Positions 7,710-15,914 of a DNA stretch of 64,000 nt are shown piece by piece. This DNA is from Methanolinea sp. (GTDB lineage: Archaea > Halobacteriota > Methanomicrobia > Methanomicrobiales > Methanospirillaceae), in NCBI GenBank assembly GCA_029907345.1, contig JARYMB010000001.1:62001-126000 (forward strand). Reading direction: 5' to 3'. The notes under the pieces were generated by a model. That model did not search any database and was not told the DNA's origin. It worked only from the letters and a program-made list of their open reading frames with translations. How positions within the stretch are numbered: position 1 is the first letter of the stretch; every line of letters begins with the position of its first letter. Position numbers and translations under genes: made by a program.

Positions 7710-9032
7710 ATGGTCAGACCAGGGTATATTGTTGTGGTTCTCCTGCTCGTCCTCGCACTTGCGGCAGGATGCACCGAGCAGAAAGCACAGACACAGGAGG
7801 CACTCAAGATCGGTGTCGTGGCCTCGATGACAGGGGCCGCGAGCACGACGGGAAAGGACATCTGGCAGTCTGCGATCATTGCCGCAGAAGAGATCAACGC
7901 ACGTGGCGGGGTTTACATCAAAGACATCAATGCCAGGGTCCCGATCACCCTCATCCAGGGCGATGACGAGTCGTCAAGGGAGGGAGGCCAGAAGGCAGTA
8001 TCCCGTCTCATCACCCAGGATGGCGTGGATATCCTCGTCGGGGGCTTCTCGAGCGCCGTCGTATCGGCCCACCAGGCAACCGTCTCCGAGTACAAGGTCC
8101 CCTACATCATCACCGGTGCCTCGACACCGACAATCACACAGCGGACCGATATCGATACGGGCACGATGTTCCACTACTGCCCGACGACTGACGATTACGG
8201 GGAACAGACAACGCTCTTTGCGTACGAAGTCATCAGGAAAGCCATCAATGAAAAGTTCGGATACCCCGATTCCCGGCCCCTGCGCATGGCACTCATCATC
8301 CAGGACAGCCCGTACGGGAAGGGTGTCCAGAAGGCCGTGAAGGAGACAATCGAAAAGAAGAACCTCTCCATCGTGATCGTGGCAGAGGAGACGTACAAGA
8401 TGGGAGAGACTGACTTCCGGACCCAGCTCACGTCAATCAAGGCAGCGCAACCCGATGTGGTCTATCCCGCCGCATTCCTCAACGAGCAGATCCCGATGGT
8501 GACCCAGGCACGCAGGGATGTGGGGCTCGATACCATCTTCCTTGCGGTCGAATGCAACGATGACCCTGACTATTATGCCGGCCTTGGAAAGTACGGGGAA
8601 TACTCCGTCATCGAGACCCGGTTCAGTCCCTATGCAGTCCCGAAAGGGCCTGTTGCCGATGACATGGTTGCGTTCCGGGAAAACTTCCACAAGCGCTGGG
8701 GTTCGTATCCCGGAATGATGGGCGCCTCGACGTACGAGGGCATCTATATCGCCGCACATGCCGTCGAGAACGCGGGGACACGGGAAAAGGCAGCCGTGAC
8801 ACGGGCGCTTGCCACCCTCGAGATGCCCCAGATGGTCGAAGCCATGAAAGACGGCATAATTAAGTTTTCACGAGATTACAGGGAGGCAAAATTCGATCTC
8901 TTCATGGAGCAGCTGGTATGGAACGAGACTGCAGGCGAATTAAGGCCGCGGATCGTCTGGCCGGATCACATGAAGGAGGCTGACTTCGTGCTTCCCGACT
9001 GGTACGTACCGGGGCCGGCAGCTGCCCCCTGA
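7710..9032 (+). CDS. Branched-chain-amino-acid-type ABC transporter substrate-binding lipoprotein (paralog 2)
   Basis: 440 aa receptor, clearly paralogous to the protein at 2953 over its whole length. The lipoprotein signal runs to LALAAGC (Cys21). A strong ribosome-binding site GGGGGAG precedes the ATG. It is divergent from livG and shares its regulatory region with it, whereas paralog 1 shares a transcript with livHM. Two receptors with one membrane complex suggests two ligands or two affinity ranges for one transporter; this is inference. Confidence 0.9.
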   Translation: MVRPGYIVVVLLLVLALAAGCTEQKAQTQEALKIGVVASMTGAASTTGKDIWQSAIIAAEEINARGGVYIKDINARVPITLIQGDDESSREGGQKAVSRLITQDGVDILVGGFSSAVVSAHQATVSEYKVPYIITGASTPTITQRTDIDTGTMFHYCPTTDDYGEQTTLFAYEVIRKAINEKFGYPDSRPLRMALIIQDSPYGKGVQKAVKETIEKKNLSIVIVAEETYKMGETDFRTQLTSIKAAQPDVVYPAAFLNEQIPMVTQARRDVGLDTIFLAVECNDDPDYYAGLGKYGEYSVIETRFSPYAVPKGPVADDMVAFRENFHKRWGSYPGMMGASTYEGIYIAAHAVENAGTREKAAVTRALATLEMPQMVEAMKDGIIKFSRDYREAKFDLFMEQLVWNETAGELRPRIVWPDHMKEADFVLPDWYVPGPAAAP

Positions 9033-9061
9033 TTCCCGCGGGCATTCCAAAGGTCCGGGCC

Positions 9062-10816
9062 TCATGGAGAAGGCGGAGGATTTCCGCCTTCCGTTTTCCT
9101 GTATTTATTCCGGGGAACGAGGATCTCGAAGCGTGCACCTTTGCCGTATTCCCCGGTCTCCCGGATTTCCATGCCGTACACGGAGAGGATGCCACGCGCG
9201 AGGTAGAGACCGATACCGAGGTTCTTCCCGATTCCCTGCTCAAAGATCAACTCTTTCTGATCAGGGGGAATCCCGATACCGTTATCCTCGTACACGAGGA
9301 CCCCCTTGTCCCCTGATTCGTAAAATGAAAGGGTGATCCTGTCAACTCTCTCACCATGCGATACCGAGTTATCTATCAGCGTGGAAAAGATCTTTGCCAG
9401 GAGGCGATCAGAATAGATGAAAAGATTATCGAAGAGCACCTCGGCCTTCACACCGAAAAGTCCCATTCCCATTGCCACCTCCAGGAATAGTTTTCTCACG
9501 TCGATCCATCCCACAGACGATGGCAAAGCCTCAAGCTCGTACTCCCTCATGAAGGCCAGCTGGTGCTCAATTGCCTTTGCTGCAGACCTGATCCGTTCGA
9601 GGTATTCGATGTCAGCAGATCCCTCCGGGATACTCTCGGCGAGGAGATCGGCAAAACCCCGCACTATTGTGACCTGGTTGAGGACGTCATGTCGCGTGAT
9701 GCGGGAAAGGAGAGTCAGTTTTGCATTCGCAAGGCGGGCATCGTCTTTTGCGGCAGTCTCTGCCTTAACGTGTTCATCAAGTGCATCCAGCATCCTGTCG
9801 ATACTCTGAGAGAGGGAGGCTACTTCGTCGTCGCCTGAAAGTGCAGTCCTCCCCTTGAAATCCCTCTGATCCGTAATCTCTTTCACAGTTTTTTCAAGCA
9901 GGGATACCCGCGAGAGGACTTTTTTGTCCAGGAAACGGATCGCGGTTATGCCAATCGCTCCTCCGGCAAGTACCACGATGACGAAGAAAAGGATGAAACT
10001 GTTCCTGGCTATCTGGAATACCGTTCTTTCGATGGTGATGCTGGTAATAAAAGCAGGAGAGCCGGAAATATCGTTGATGGTCGACTCGGCGACGAGGGAG
10101 TCGCCGTTGCCCGGAAGTTGAATGGTAATCGGGATCTTCTCGTGGAAAACCGGGGAAATGGCAAAGCCCGGTTCGTCAGCGGGCCCGGCTTTCCTGATGG
10201 TGAGGTTCGCCATGGCCAGGGATGCATAATGCGTGGTCTCGTCCCCATCGAGATAGCGCCCGATGAGGAGGTAGCCTGCTGCCGGTCCGGTCCGGTCGTT
10301 GGGGAGGATCGGCCCGATACTTGCGAGGAGCGGTCCGCGGGAAGTGCTGATGACCCCGCTAAGGGGTGGAACATCATCTCCGGAGTTGTTTGAGTCAGGT
10401 TTCGGAATGACCGGGATATGCGATAAATCATCAGGGATGGAAAGTGCGACCTGCCTTGAATAGTCAAACCCCTTTCCGTAAACGAGTGTTCCATTGGTGT
10501 CGTAGAAGAGCATCAGGTCGAGCCGGAGGGAAAGAAATGTTTCATTGACCAGGTTCGCCGCCGGATAACCCTCATTCTCCCCTTTTGCAAAATAATACGT
10601 ATCATCCCATTTTCCCCAGTCTTCGCAGGTACCTCCGAGTGTTCCAAGATCGTATTCTATAATCCGGATAACTTTCAGAACCGCATTCTCTGCTTCCCTG
10701 TTTTCAATATTCCTGACTGCAGGATAGAGTGCCAGCTGCGTTGCCACTGCAACAATCAGCACGGAAATGATGATTACTGCGACGAGAGTGAGGGTGACAC
10801 TGAAACGGACTTTCAT
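9062..10816 (-). CDS. Membrane sensor histidine kinase with CHASE4-like extracellular domain
   Basis: 584 aa. A transmembrane helix near residues 7-27 and another near 270-290 bracket an extracellular domain with CEDWGKWDDTYYF and DLMLFYDTNGTLVYGKGFD, typical of CHASE4 sensors. A HAMP linker follows, then an H-box RITRHDVLNQVTIVRGF of the methanogen type, and an ATPase with N-box LIDNSVSHGE and G-boxes EDNGIGIPP and GIGLYLARGI. It should phosphorylate itself on the His of RHD. No response regulator lies next to it. Signal unknown. Confidence 0.88.
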   Translation of the reverse strand: MKVRFSVTLTLVAVIIISVLIVAVATQLALYPAVRNIENREAENAVLKVIRIIEYDLGTLGGTCEDWGKWDDTYYFAKGENEGYPAANLVNETFLSLRLDLMLFYDTNGTLVYGKGFDYSRQVALSIPDDLSHIPVIPKPDSNNSGDDVPPLSGVISTSRGPLLASIGPILPNDRTGPAAGYLLIGRYLDGDETTHYASLAMANLTIRKAGPADEPGFAISPVFHEKIPITIQLPGNGDSLVAESTINDISGSPAFITSITIERTVFQIARNSFILFFVIVVLAGGAIGITAIRFLDKKVLSRVSLLEKTVKEITDQRDFKGRTALSGDDEVASLSQSIDRMLDALDEHVKAETAAKDDARLANAKLTLLSRITRHDVLNQVTIVRGFADLLAESIPEGSADIEYLERIRSAAKAIEHQLAFMREYELEALPSSVGWIDVRKLFLEVAMGMGLFGVKAEVLFDNLFIYSDRLLAKIFSTLIDNSVSHGERVDRITLSFYESGDKGVLVYEDNGIGIPPDQKELIFEQGIGKNLGIGLYLARGILSVYGMEIRETGEYGKGARFEILVPRNKYRKTEGGNPPPSP

Positions 10817-10935
10817 TCTGCAGTTACCCCGGCGGTCGGGAAAACCAAGGCTGTTCCCGGATTGTTTAAATGTCCATCTTTTCCCTGATTAAAATTGTGA
10901 TTGAGGATTTTCTTCCCATTTCCGTCATTCAGGCG

Positions 10936-12126
10936 TTACCAGAAAAGAAACGAGCCGATAAGCAGGACACCAAGTCCCAGCAGGACAAGTCCCATGATGA
11001 TGCGGACGGCCCTCCGGTGTTCCCGCCTCCAGCGGTCAACTCTCTCCAGGGGGAGGCCAAAGACAACGGCACAGAGGATCAGAACGAGGGGAAGTACGAA
11101 GAAGACGTTGTAGACAAGGAGCAGGGGGATTCCTTCTGCCATGGTCATTTTATCGGATATCAGGGAGAGGATTGCAAGGTAGATGCCCCCCGTGCAGGGC
11201 AGCTCGAACATGCCCACCAGGACACCGAGGACGATTGAAGCCGGGACAGATGCCTTCTGGATATAATCCCCGATTATCCCTTTCCTGGAGGCGGGAATGG
11301 CAAGTGTGGGCTTTTCCCGGTCGAATACGCCTTCAGAGAGGCTGATTGCCCCAAAGATGAGAGCAATTGCTGCTGCGATAATCCCGATCGCCCTCGATAT
11401 CTCGGCGAGCTGGATGAGGTAGAATATGCCGAGACCGGAGAGGAAATAAAAGATAAAAACGGTCCCGATGAAGCAGGCACCCACGGAGACCATCCTTTTC
11501 CTCGACCCTGCGACAGAAAGTGTAAAAAGGAGAATGATCAGGACCGAGAATGCGCAGGGATTTATCCCGTCGGCAAGGCCCGCCGTGATGACCAGCGGGA
11601 TGGTTATTTCCTGTGCCGAAATGTTATCCAGCGAAGGAAACCGGGCGGAGGGCTGGGGGGAAAGACCGTGGCTTTGTTCCTTCACCACTTCTTCGAGGGA
11701 TCCGGTTATCTCGTCGTAACCGATGAGGACCCTGTCCCCCACGAAGACAGAGGGGACAGGGATAGCTCCCGTATTATACGCTTCCTTGTATACCGAAAAG
11801 AGCTTCCAGTAGTCGAAATTCTCCTTTATGTTCAACAGGTGTGTCTCGAGTTCCGGGTGGTCCCTGATGTACTGCTGGACGAAGGGAAGAGTCCTCATGC
11901 AGTCGCCGCAGTTCGTGTTGTAGAACATTACGATCACAGGTCCTTTGTCCGTGAACCTGTGATCGGGACTTACCGGAAGTGCAGGCGGCTCTTCGCCGGC
12001 AGAGGGAGCTAAAGACAGGCCTGTTTCTGCCCGGGCTGTCACGGGAAGAACACAGGCAAGGATCAGGAGGATTACAAAAAAGAGAATGAAAGGCCGGATT
12101 TCTCTTCTTTTTTGATTACCTGCCAT
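10936..12126 (-). CDS. Thioredoxin-like domain fused to CcdA/DsbD-type transmembrane domain
   Basis: 396 aa. After an N-terminal hydrophobic segment (signal or anchor, about 13-33) comes an extracytoplasmic thioredoxin-like domain with the active-site motif NCGDCMRTLPF. The C-terminal half holds about six membrane segments with the CcdA/DsbD landmarks NPCAFSVL and LPCTGG, each carrying one of the Cys that pass electrons across the membrane. The layout implies export of reducing power to extracellular disulfides. The order is the reverse of DsbD, where the C-terminal thioredoxin follows the membrane domain. Monocistronic by spacing. Confidence 0.85.
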   Translation of the reverse strand: MAGNQKRREIRPFILFFVILLILACVLPVTARAETGLSLAPSAGEEPPALPVSPDHRFTDKGPVIVMFYNTNCGDCMRTLPFVQQYIRDHPELETHLLNIKENFDYWKLFSVYKEAYNTGAIPVPSVFVGDRVLIGYDEITGSLEEVVKEQSHGLSPQPSARFPSLDNISAQEITIPLVITAGLADGINPCAFSVLIILLFTLSVAGSRKRMVSVGACFIGTVFIFYFLSGLGIFYLIQLAEISRAIGIIAAAIALIFGAISLSEGVFDREKPTLAIPASRKGIIGDYIQKASVPASIVLGVLVGMFELPCTGGIYLAILSLISDKMTMAEGIPLLLVYNVFFVLPLVLILCAVVFGLPLERVDRWRREHRRAVRIIMGLVLLGLGVLLIGSFLFW

Positions 12127-12275
12127 TCAATCACGCTTCTTTGGGGCCTCTTGAGGCTACCGGAAATATACAAATTATATTGAAATACTTGGTTTGATGA
12201 GATATAGCATTTTCCTCCATGGTGCAGCTGTCCGGCGTGCCGTCATGGACACCCTGCCAAGGGGGGAAACCCTTT

Positions 12276-12290
12276 TTTTTTCGAAAAAAG
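12276..12290 (-). terminator. Terminator-like TTTTTTCGAAAAAA palindrome after the cooS operon
   Basis: A perfect TTTTTTCGAAAAAA palindrome lies about 35 bp downstream of the ferredoxin gene on its strand. It gives a U-run on the transcript, which fits archaeal termination. Confidence 0.4.
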
Positions 12291-12324
12291 TAAGAAAAAT
12301 CCCTTTTTCATTCCTTCGTAACAG

Positions 12325-12555
12325 TCATTCCATCGTAACAGAGATGATTTGGACAGGACAGAGAGCGGCTGCCTCCTCGACACAGCCTTTCAGGTTGTCG
12401 GGCACCTCCCCTTCGGATATCCCTCCGCCTGCGCGGTATTTTTCCCGTATCTGGCTGAAGCTGTCGTCACCATTCTCTTCGAACACCTCCGGGCAGGTCT
12501 CCCAGCAGGTGCTGCACGCCGTGCATTCCTCCCGCTTGATACTGACATGAATCAT
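12325..12555 (-). CDS. Single-cluster [4Fe-4S] ferredoxin of the CODH operon
   Basis: 76 aa. Cysteines at 11, 14, 17 and 66 (CTACSTC and LCPVQI) fit one [4Fe-4S] cluster. Cys21 and Cys58 match the extra pair that forms a disulfide in Pyrococcus- or Desulfovibrio-type monocluster ferredoxins. AAGGTGA precedes the ATG by about seven bases. It is the last gene of cooS-cooC-ORF-fd, so it is the likely redox partner of the CO dehydrogenase, in place of a CooF-type multi-cluster protein. The partner role is inferred from position. Confidence 0.85.
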   Translation of the reverse strand: MIHVSIKREECTACSTCWETCPEVFEENGDDSFSQIREKYRAGGGISEGEVPDNLKGCVEEAAALCPVQIISVTME

Positions 12556-12556
12556 G

Positions 12557-12679
12557 CTATTTCACCTTGTAAAATTCCCGGGGGACAGAGATGGTGTCCC
12601 CCGGTTTGTCCTCCTGCATTTTTCTCATTGACCCCCTTTTGATTTTAAGGATTGTACCTTCCCTCCTTCGGAGATCCAT
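12557..12679 (-). CDS. 40-aa basic small protein between cooC and ferredoxin
   Basis: An ORF of 40 codons starts at 12679 (MDLRRREGTILKIKRG) right after the cooC stop and ends one base before the ferredoxin ATG. A strong GGGGGAAGGG ribosome-binding site stands just before its ATG, which is the main reason for calling it. It is rich in Lys and Arg and has no cysteines. It is not clearly CooT-like. The track shows a longer version that overlaps cooC. I do not recognise it; it could be a translated leader that couples ferredoxin expression to cooC. Confidence 0.45.
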   Translation of the reverse strand: MDLRRREGTILKIKRGSMRKMQEDKPGDTISVPREFYKVK

Positions 12680-12695
12680 GTTCCCTTCCCCCATC

Positions 12696-13487
12696 CTATG
12701 AACAGACCGCCCGTACAAGCCGTTCCACGGTCCCTGCCGCGGGACAATCGCCATCCAGTGCTGAAACGACAGATGGTTCATGGGCCCTGATACAGGGATC
12801 GTCGGGGACTTCGATCTTTCCGGAGATGTATCCGGGAGAAAGATCGTTTTTCATAGCATCCCTGCCTGTCACCCGGGCCTTGTTTGTCATTAGGAATATC
12901 CTCGGTATACCACACTCGTGCGCAAGACGGCAGAGTTGCCCTGCAACAGATCTCCCGTTGTAGGATGGATCTGTTACGACAAGGGCAATCGAGAACCCCT
13001 GAGCAACCGCACGCCCGAAATGTTCGAGGCCGGCGGGCGTGTCGAGAAGAATAACGTCACCGGGCAGAAACTGCGCATTTCTCAGTACCGCCGAAAGGAG
13101 GGTATACTCGGGGCACAGACAGCCGGATCCCGCATTCTTCACCCCGCCAAGGACAAGGAGGCGAATCCCGTTTCCAGCCGGATAACTGAAACGATCGACG
13201 ACATCGGCCGTGTCCGGGTTGAGGACCATGAATCCGCCCCGGCCGGGTAATGCCCCGATCTTTTCTGCGATGTATTCTTTCCTCTCGGAGAGGGGGACGA
13301 TTGACCGGACCTCGCTTGCCGGGAGACCGAGGGTGCAGGCCAGGTTCTGCTGCGGGTCCCCGTCCACCGCAAGGACCGTCCGCCCTTCGCGTGCAAAACA
13401 GTGGGCAAGGAGGGCCGTCAGGGTTGTCTTGCCGACACCCCCCTTCCCCGTGACGACGATCCTCACTTTTTCTTTGCTATGAGACAA
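12696..13487 (-). CDS. cooC: CO dehydrogenase nickel-insertion ATPase CooC
   Basis: 263 aa MinD/NifH-type P-loop ATPase. The Walker A GKGGVGKTT at residues 14-22 is the deviant type with two lysines. The motif GCLCPEYTLL near 140 contains the CxC that binds nickel between two CooC monomers in characterised proteins. It inserts nickel into the C-cluster of CooS. It lies 36 bp downstream of cooS on the same strand. Confidence 0.93.
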   Translation of the reverse strand: MSHSKEKVRIVVTGKGGVGKTTLTALLAHCFAREGRTVLAVDGDPQQNLACTLGLPASEVRSIVPLSERKEYIAEKIGALPGRGGFMVLNPDTADVVDRFSYPAGNGIRLLVLGGVKNAGSGCLCPEYTLLSAVLRNAQFLPGDVILLDTPAGLEHFGRAVAQGFSIALVVTDPSYNGRSVAGQLCRLAHECGIPRIFLMTNKARVTGRDAMKNDLSPGYISGKIEVPDDPCIRAHEPSVVSALDGDCPAAGTVERLVRAVCS

Positions 13488-13523
13488 TGCACATGCCCCT
13501 CTCCGGTTGTTGCATATCCCGCC

Positions 13524-15482
13524 TTAAATCCCAAGTTCTGTCCTCTTCCTCTCGATATGGGCGGAGATCAGGTCGGCAGCCTTGACCGGGTCGGGTTCGA
13601 CAGCAAAGGACGCGTTGACCACGCCTTTCAATCCCTCGGTCAGGAGGGAGATGACCGGTGGACTCCCCGAGATCTTGGGCATGACACCAAGCACCGTGAA
13701 GACTCCCGATGCGACAAAGTAGGACCCGATCGAGACTGCTTTTTGGGAATACCACTCAGGTGCTGCCCCGGCAACCGGGAGACGGTGGATGCCGACATTC
13801 AGGGCGTTTGCCAGTTCTGCGGCAAGGTGCAGGATCCGCGAGCAGTCGACGCAGGAGCCCATGTGGAGGACCGGAGGTATTCCAAGTGACGTGCAGACAG
13901 GTCCGAGACCCGGTCCTGCCAGGGATGCGGCCCGGGGCTGGAGCAGACCTGCTTTTCCGGATGCAATGGCTGCACATCCGGTTTCCACGCAGAGGATATC
14001 CCGCCTGATCAGTTCCTTCGTGAGAGTCACATGGCCGTAGTCATGCTTCACTTTCGGGTTATTGCAGCCCACGATACCGACCGCACCCCGGATGTTCCCG
14101 GACGCGATCTGGTCGATAAGCGGCTTGAGTGATCCGCCGAGCGCCCCCCTGATGGCCTCGACCGAAAAGCCGGTCGTCACCTTCACGGGTTCGACAGGGA
14201 TAAAGACCCTGTCCGCGTTCCGGTTCTGGTAGTTCTCCACCGCCATCTTCACGATGGCCTTTGCTGTTTCGTAGGCGGTCTCGGGTTCGAACTCGAAATA
14301 GTAGGAGCCGGGGATGCGTGATTTCGGGCTCGTGGAGATGATATGGGTATGGTAACAGCTTGCCGTGCGCGGGAGGGAGGGGAAGATGCACTGGTAGTCC
14401 ACGACCATGGCCTCGAGAGCCCCTGTCGTGATCACGAGTTCCTGGTTGAAGTGGTTGCCGGCATTCGGGATTCCCTTCCGCATCAGGAGTTCGTTGCCCG
14501 TGCAACAGAGCCCGACAAGGTTGATGCCGGCGGCTCCCACTTTCCTGACAAGCGCCTGGATCTCCGGGTCTTTCGCTGCCCTGACAACCATCTCCGAGAG
14601 CATGGGGTTGTGGCCATGCAGCGAGATGTTGACGTGATCCTTTTTCAAAACACCCAGGTTCACGAGAGACTCGTTCGGCCGGGGTGTCCCAAAGAGGACA
14701 TCGGAGACCTCGGTGGCAAGGCTCGATCCTCCCCACCCGTCCGAGAGCGCGGCCCGCAACCCGTGGACCAGCGTGTTGGCATAATCGGCCGCAACACCCA
14801 TCTGGACGCGGTGCATCGCCTCTACCACCTCGCGGTCGATACCCCGGGGGACGATGCCCGCATTCTTCCAGACATCCCGCGTGGCACGGGGTGCCCGGTC
14901 TGCAATCCGGAGGGAGTCCCTGACAGTCCCGAATTCTTCGAGCATTGCGAGCCCGAGCTCTTCAGCCAGTTTCCTGTCGCTCTTTCCGGATGTCTCGATC
15001 CCGTATTCACGGGCAAGCCTTTTCAGCTTCTCCGGGTCCGAGATTGTATAATCGTTGACCGTGCCTTTCCCCACGCCGTAGAGGGTCAGGACAATCTCTC
15101 TCCCGTGGTCCGAGTGTGCCGCTGCGCCGGTCGCCAGCTGGTCGAGCAGGTTCCGCGCAACGATCAGGTCAGCATCGGCCCCGCAGACACCCCTGACACG
15201 GTGCGGGGGGATGATCCGGCACGGTCCCATCGCACACCGCTGGCAGGAGATCCCGGCAGCGCAGTACTTGCATTCCGGCTGCTGCATCTCGTGCCGGTCC
15301 CAGACCGTCTCTATTCCCTCCTTCATCGTGAGCTCGACGAATGGCTTTGCTGCCTCGTCACATGTCCGGCTCTCCTTCTTCTGCTCGATGAGAGCAGGGT
15401 TCATCAGGGCGAGGCGGGCACGGTCCAGCTCGCACACCTCGATCCGTTCCCTGATAATTTGGGGTTTTTTCTCTTCAGCCAT
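13524..15482 (-). CDS. cooS: Monofunctional Ni-CO dehydrogenase catalytic subunit CooS
   Basis: 652 aa, close to the family length. It oxidises CO to CO2 or does the reverse at a Ni-Fe-S C-cluster. Visible cluster motifs are CKYC (71-74), CQRCAMGPC (80-88) and Cys100 for the D and B clusters. The C-cluster ligands fall in LHGHNP, LCCTGNE, DYQCIFP, VGCNNPK, ETGCAA and GSCVDC. The D-cluster spacing is CX2C rather than CX7C. No acetyl-CoA synthase or CdhABCDE subunits are adjacent, so it is a stand-alone CODH. It heads an operon with cooC and a ferredoxin. Confidence 0.95.
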   Translation of the reverse strand: MAEEKKPQIIRERIEVCELDRARLALMNPALIEQKKESRTCDEAAKPFVELTMKEGIETVWDRHEMQQPECKYCAAGISCQRCAMGPCRIIPPHRVRGVCGADADLIVARNLLDQLATGAAAHSDHGREIVLTLYGVGKGTVNDYTISDPEKLKRLAREYGIETSGKSDRKLAEELGLAMLEEFGTVRDSLRIADRAPRATRDVWKNAGIVPRGIDREVVEAMHRVQMGVAADYANTLVHGLRAALSDGWGGSSLATEVSDVLFGTPRPNESLVNLGVLKKDHVNISLHGHNPMLSEMVVRAAKDPEIQALVRKVGAAGINLVGLCCTGNELLMRKGIPNAGNHFNQELVITTGALEAMVVDYQCIFPSLPRTASCYHTHIISTSPKSRIPGSYYFEFEPETAYETAKAIVKMAVENYQNRNADRVFIPVEPVKVTTGFSVEAIRGALGGSLKPLIDQIASGNIRGAVGIVGCNNPKVKHDYGHVTLTKELIRRDILCVETGCAAIASGKAGLLQPRAASLAGPGLGPVCTSLGIPPVLHMGSCVDCSRILHLAAELANALNVGIHRLPVAGAAPEWYSQKAVSIGSYFVASGVFTVLGVMPKISGSPPVISLLTEGLKGVVNASFAVEPDPVKAADLISAHIERKRTELGI

Positions 15483-15530
15483 GGTGAGTCAGGTCCTTTC
15501 CTTTTCAAATGAAAATGATACCGCCATTCT

Positions 15531-15543
15531 CGTTTTTATATCC
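15531..15543 (-). promoter_or_regulatory. TATA box of the cooS operon
   Basis: Read on the minus strand, GGATATAAAAACG lies 50-60 bp before the cooS ATG, in the only gap between the aor and cooS operons. It matches the archaeal TATA consensus and implies a leader of roughly 30 nt. Confidence 0.5.
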
Positions 15544-15635
15544 TTGTATCCTGGTGAGGATCATGTGATTTTTTTCCAACGGGTGGATGACAATCCAATC
15601 GGGGCTTGGATCCCCGCATTGGTTCTTCCCCGGCC

Positions 15636-15914
15636 CTACCCTCCTCCTGCGGGAGGGAACAAGGCAACGAGATCTCCCTCCGAGAGGGGGGTGTCCAGCC
15701 CGGAGATAAAGTGGATATTCCGCCCGTTCCGCAGGATGTTCACGAAATCTTTCAGTTCCCCCTTTTCGTTCAAAAGCTCATTGGCAAGGGGCGGGGCCTG
15801 TTTTACGAGGAGGTCGAGGAGGTCTCTGACCGATGACCCGTCTCTGATCTCGACCTCTGTTTCCCGCGGCAGGAACTGCCGGAGGATGGCAAACGACTTC
15901 ACCCGGACCTTCAT
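15636..15914 (-). CDS. MoaD/ThiS-family sulfur carrier
   Basis: 92 aa beta-grasp protein from ATG 15914 (MKVRVKSFAILRQFLP), ending in PPAGGG with the GlyGly tail that the E1-like enzyme adenylates and thiocarboxylates. The track's longer start overlaps thiF. Its start overlaps the thiF stop in ATGA. In the aor operon it probably supplies sulfur for the tungstopterin dithiolene (inference from family and context). Confidence 0.9.
   Translation of the reverse strand: MKVRVKSFAILRQFLPRETEVEIRDGSSVRDLLDLLVKQAPPLANELLNEKGELKDFVNILRNGRNIHFISGLDTPLSEGDLVALFPPAGGG

Noticed and set aside
12557-12679. The 40-aa ORF as CooT
   Set aside because: It lacks the N-terminal MC motif and length of CooT, so no symbol was given.
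14343-15512. 389-aa plus-strand ORF
   Set aside because: Shadow of cooS; no family features, while the opposite frame has all CODH cluster motifs.
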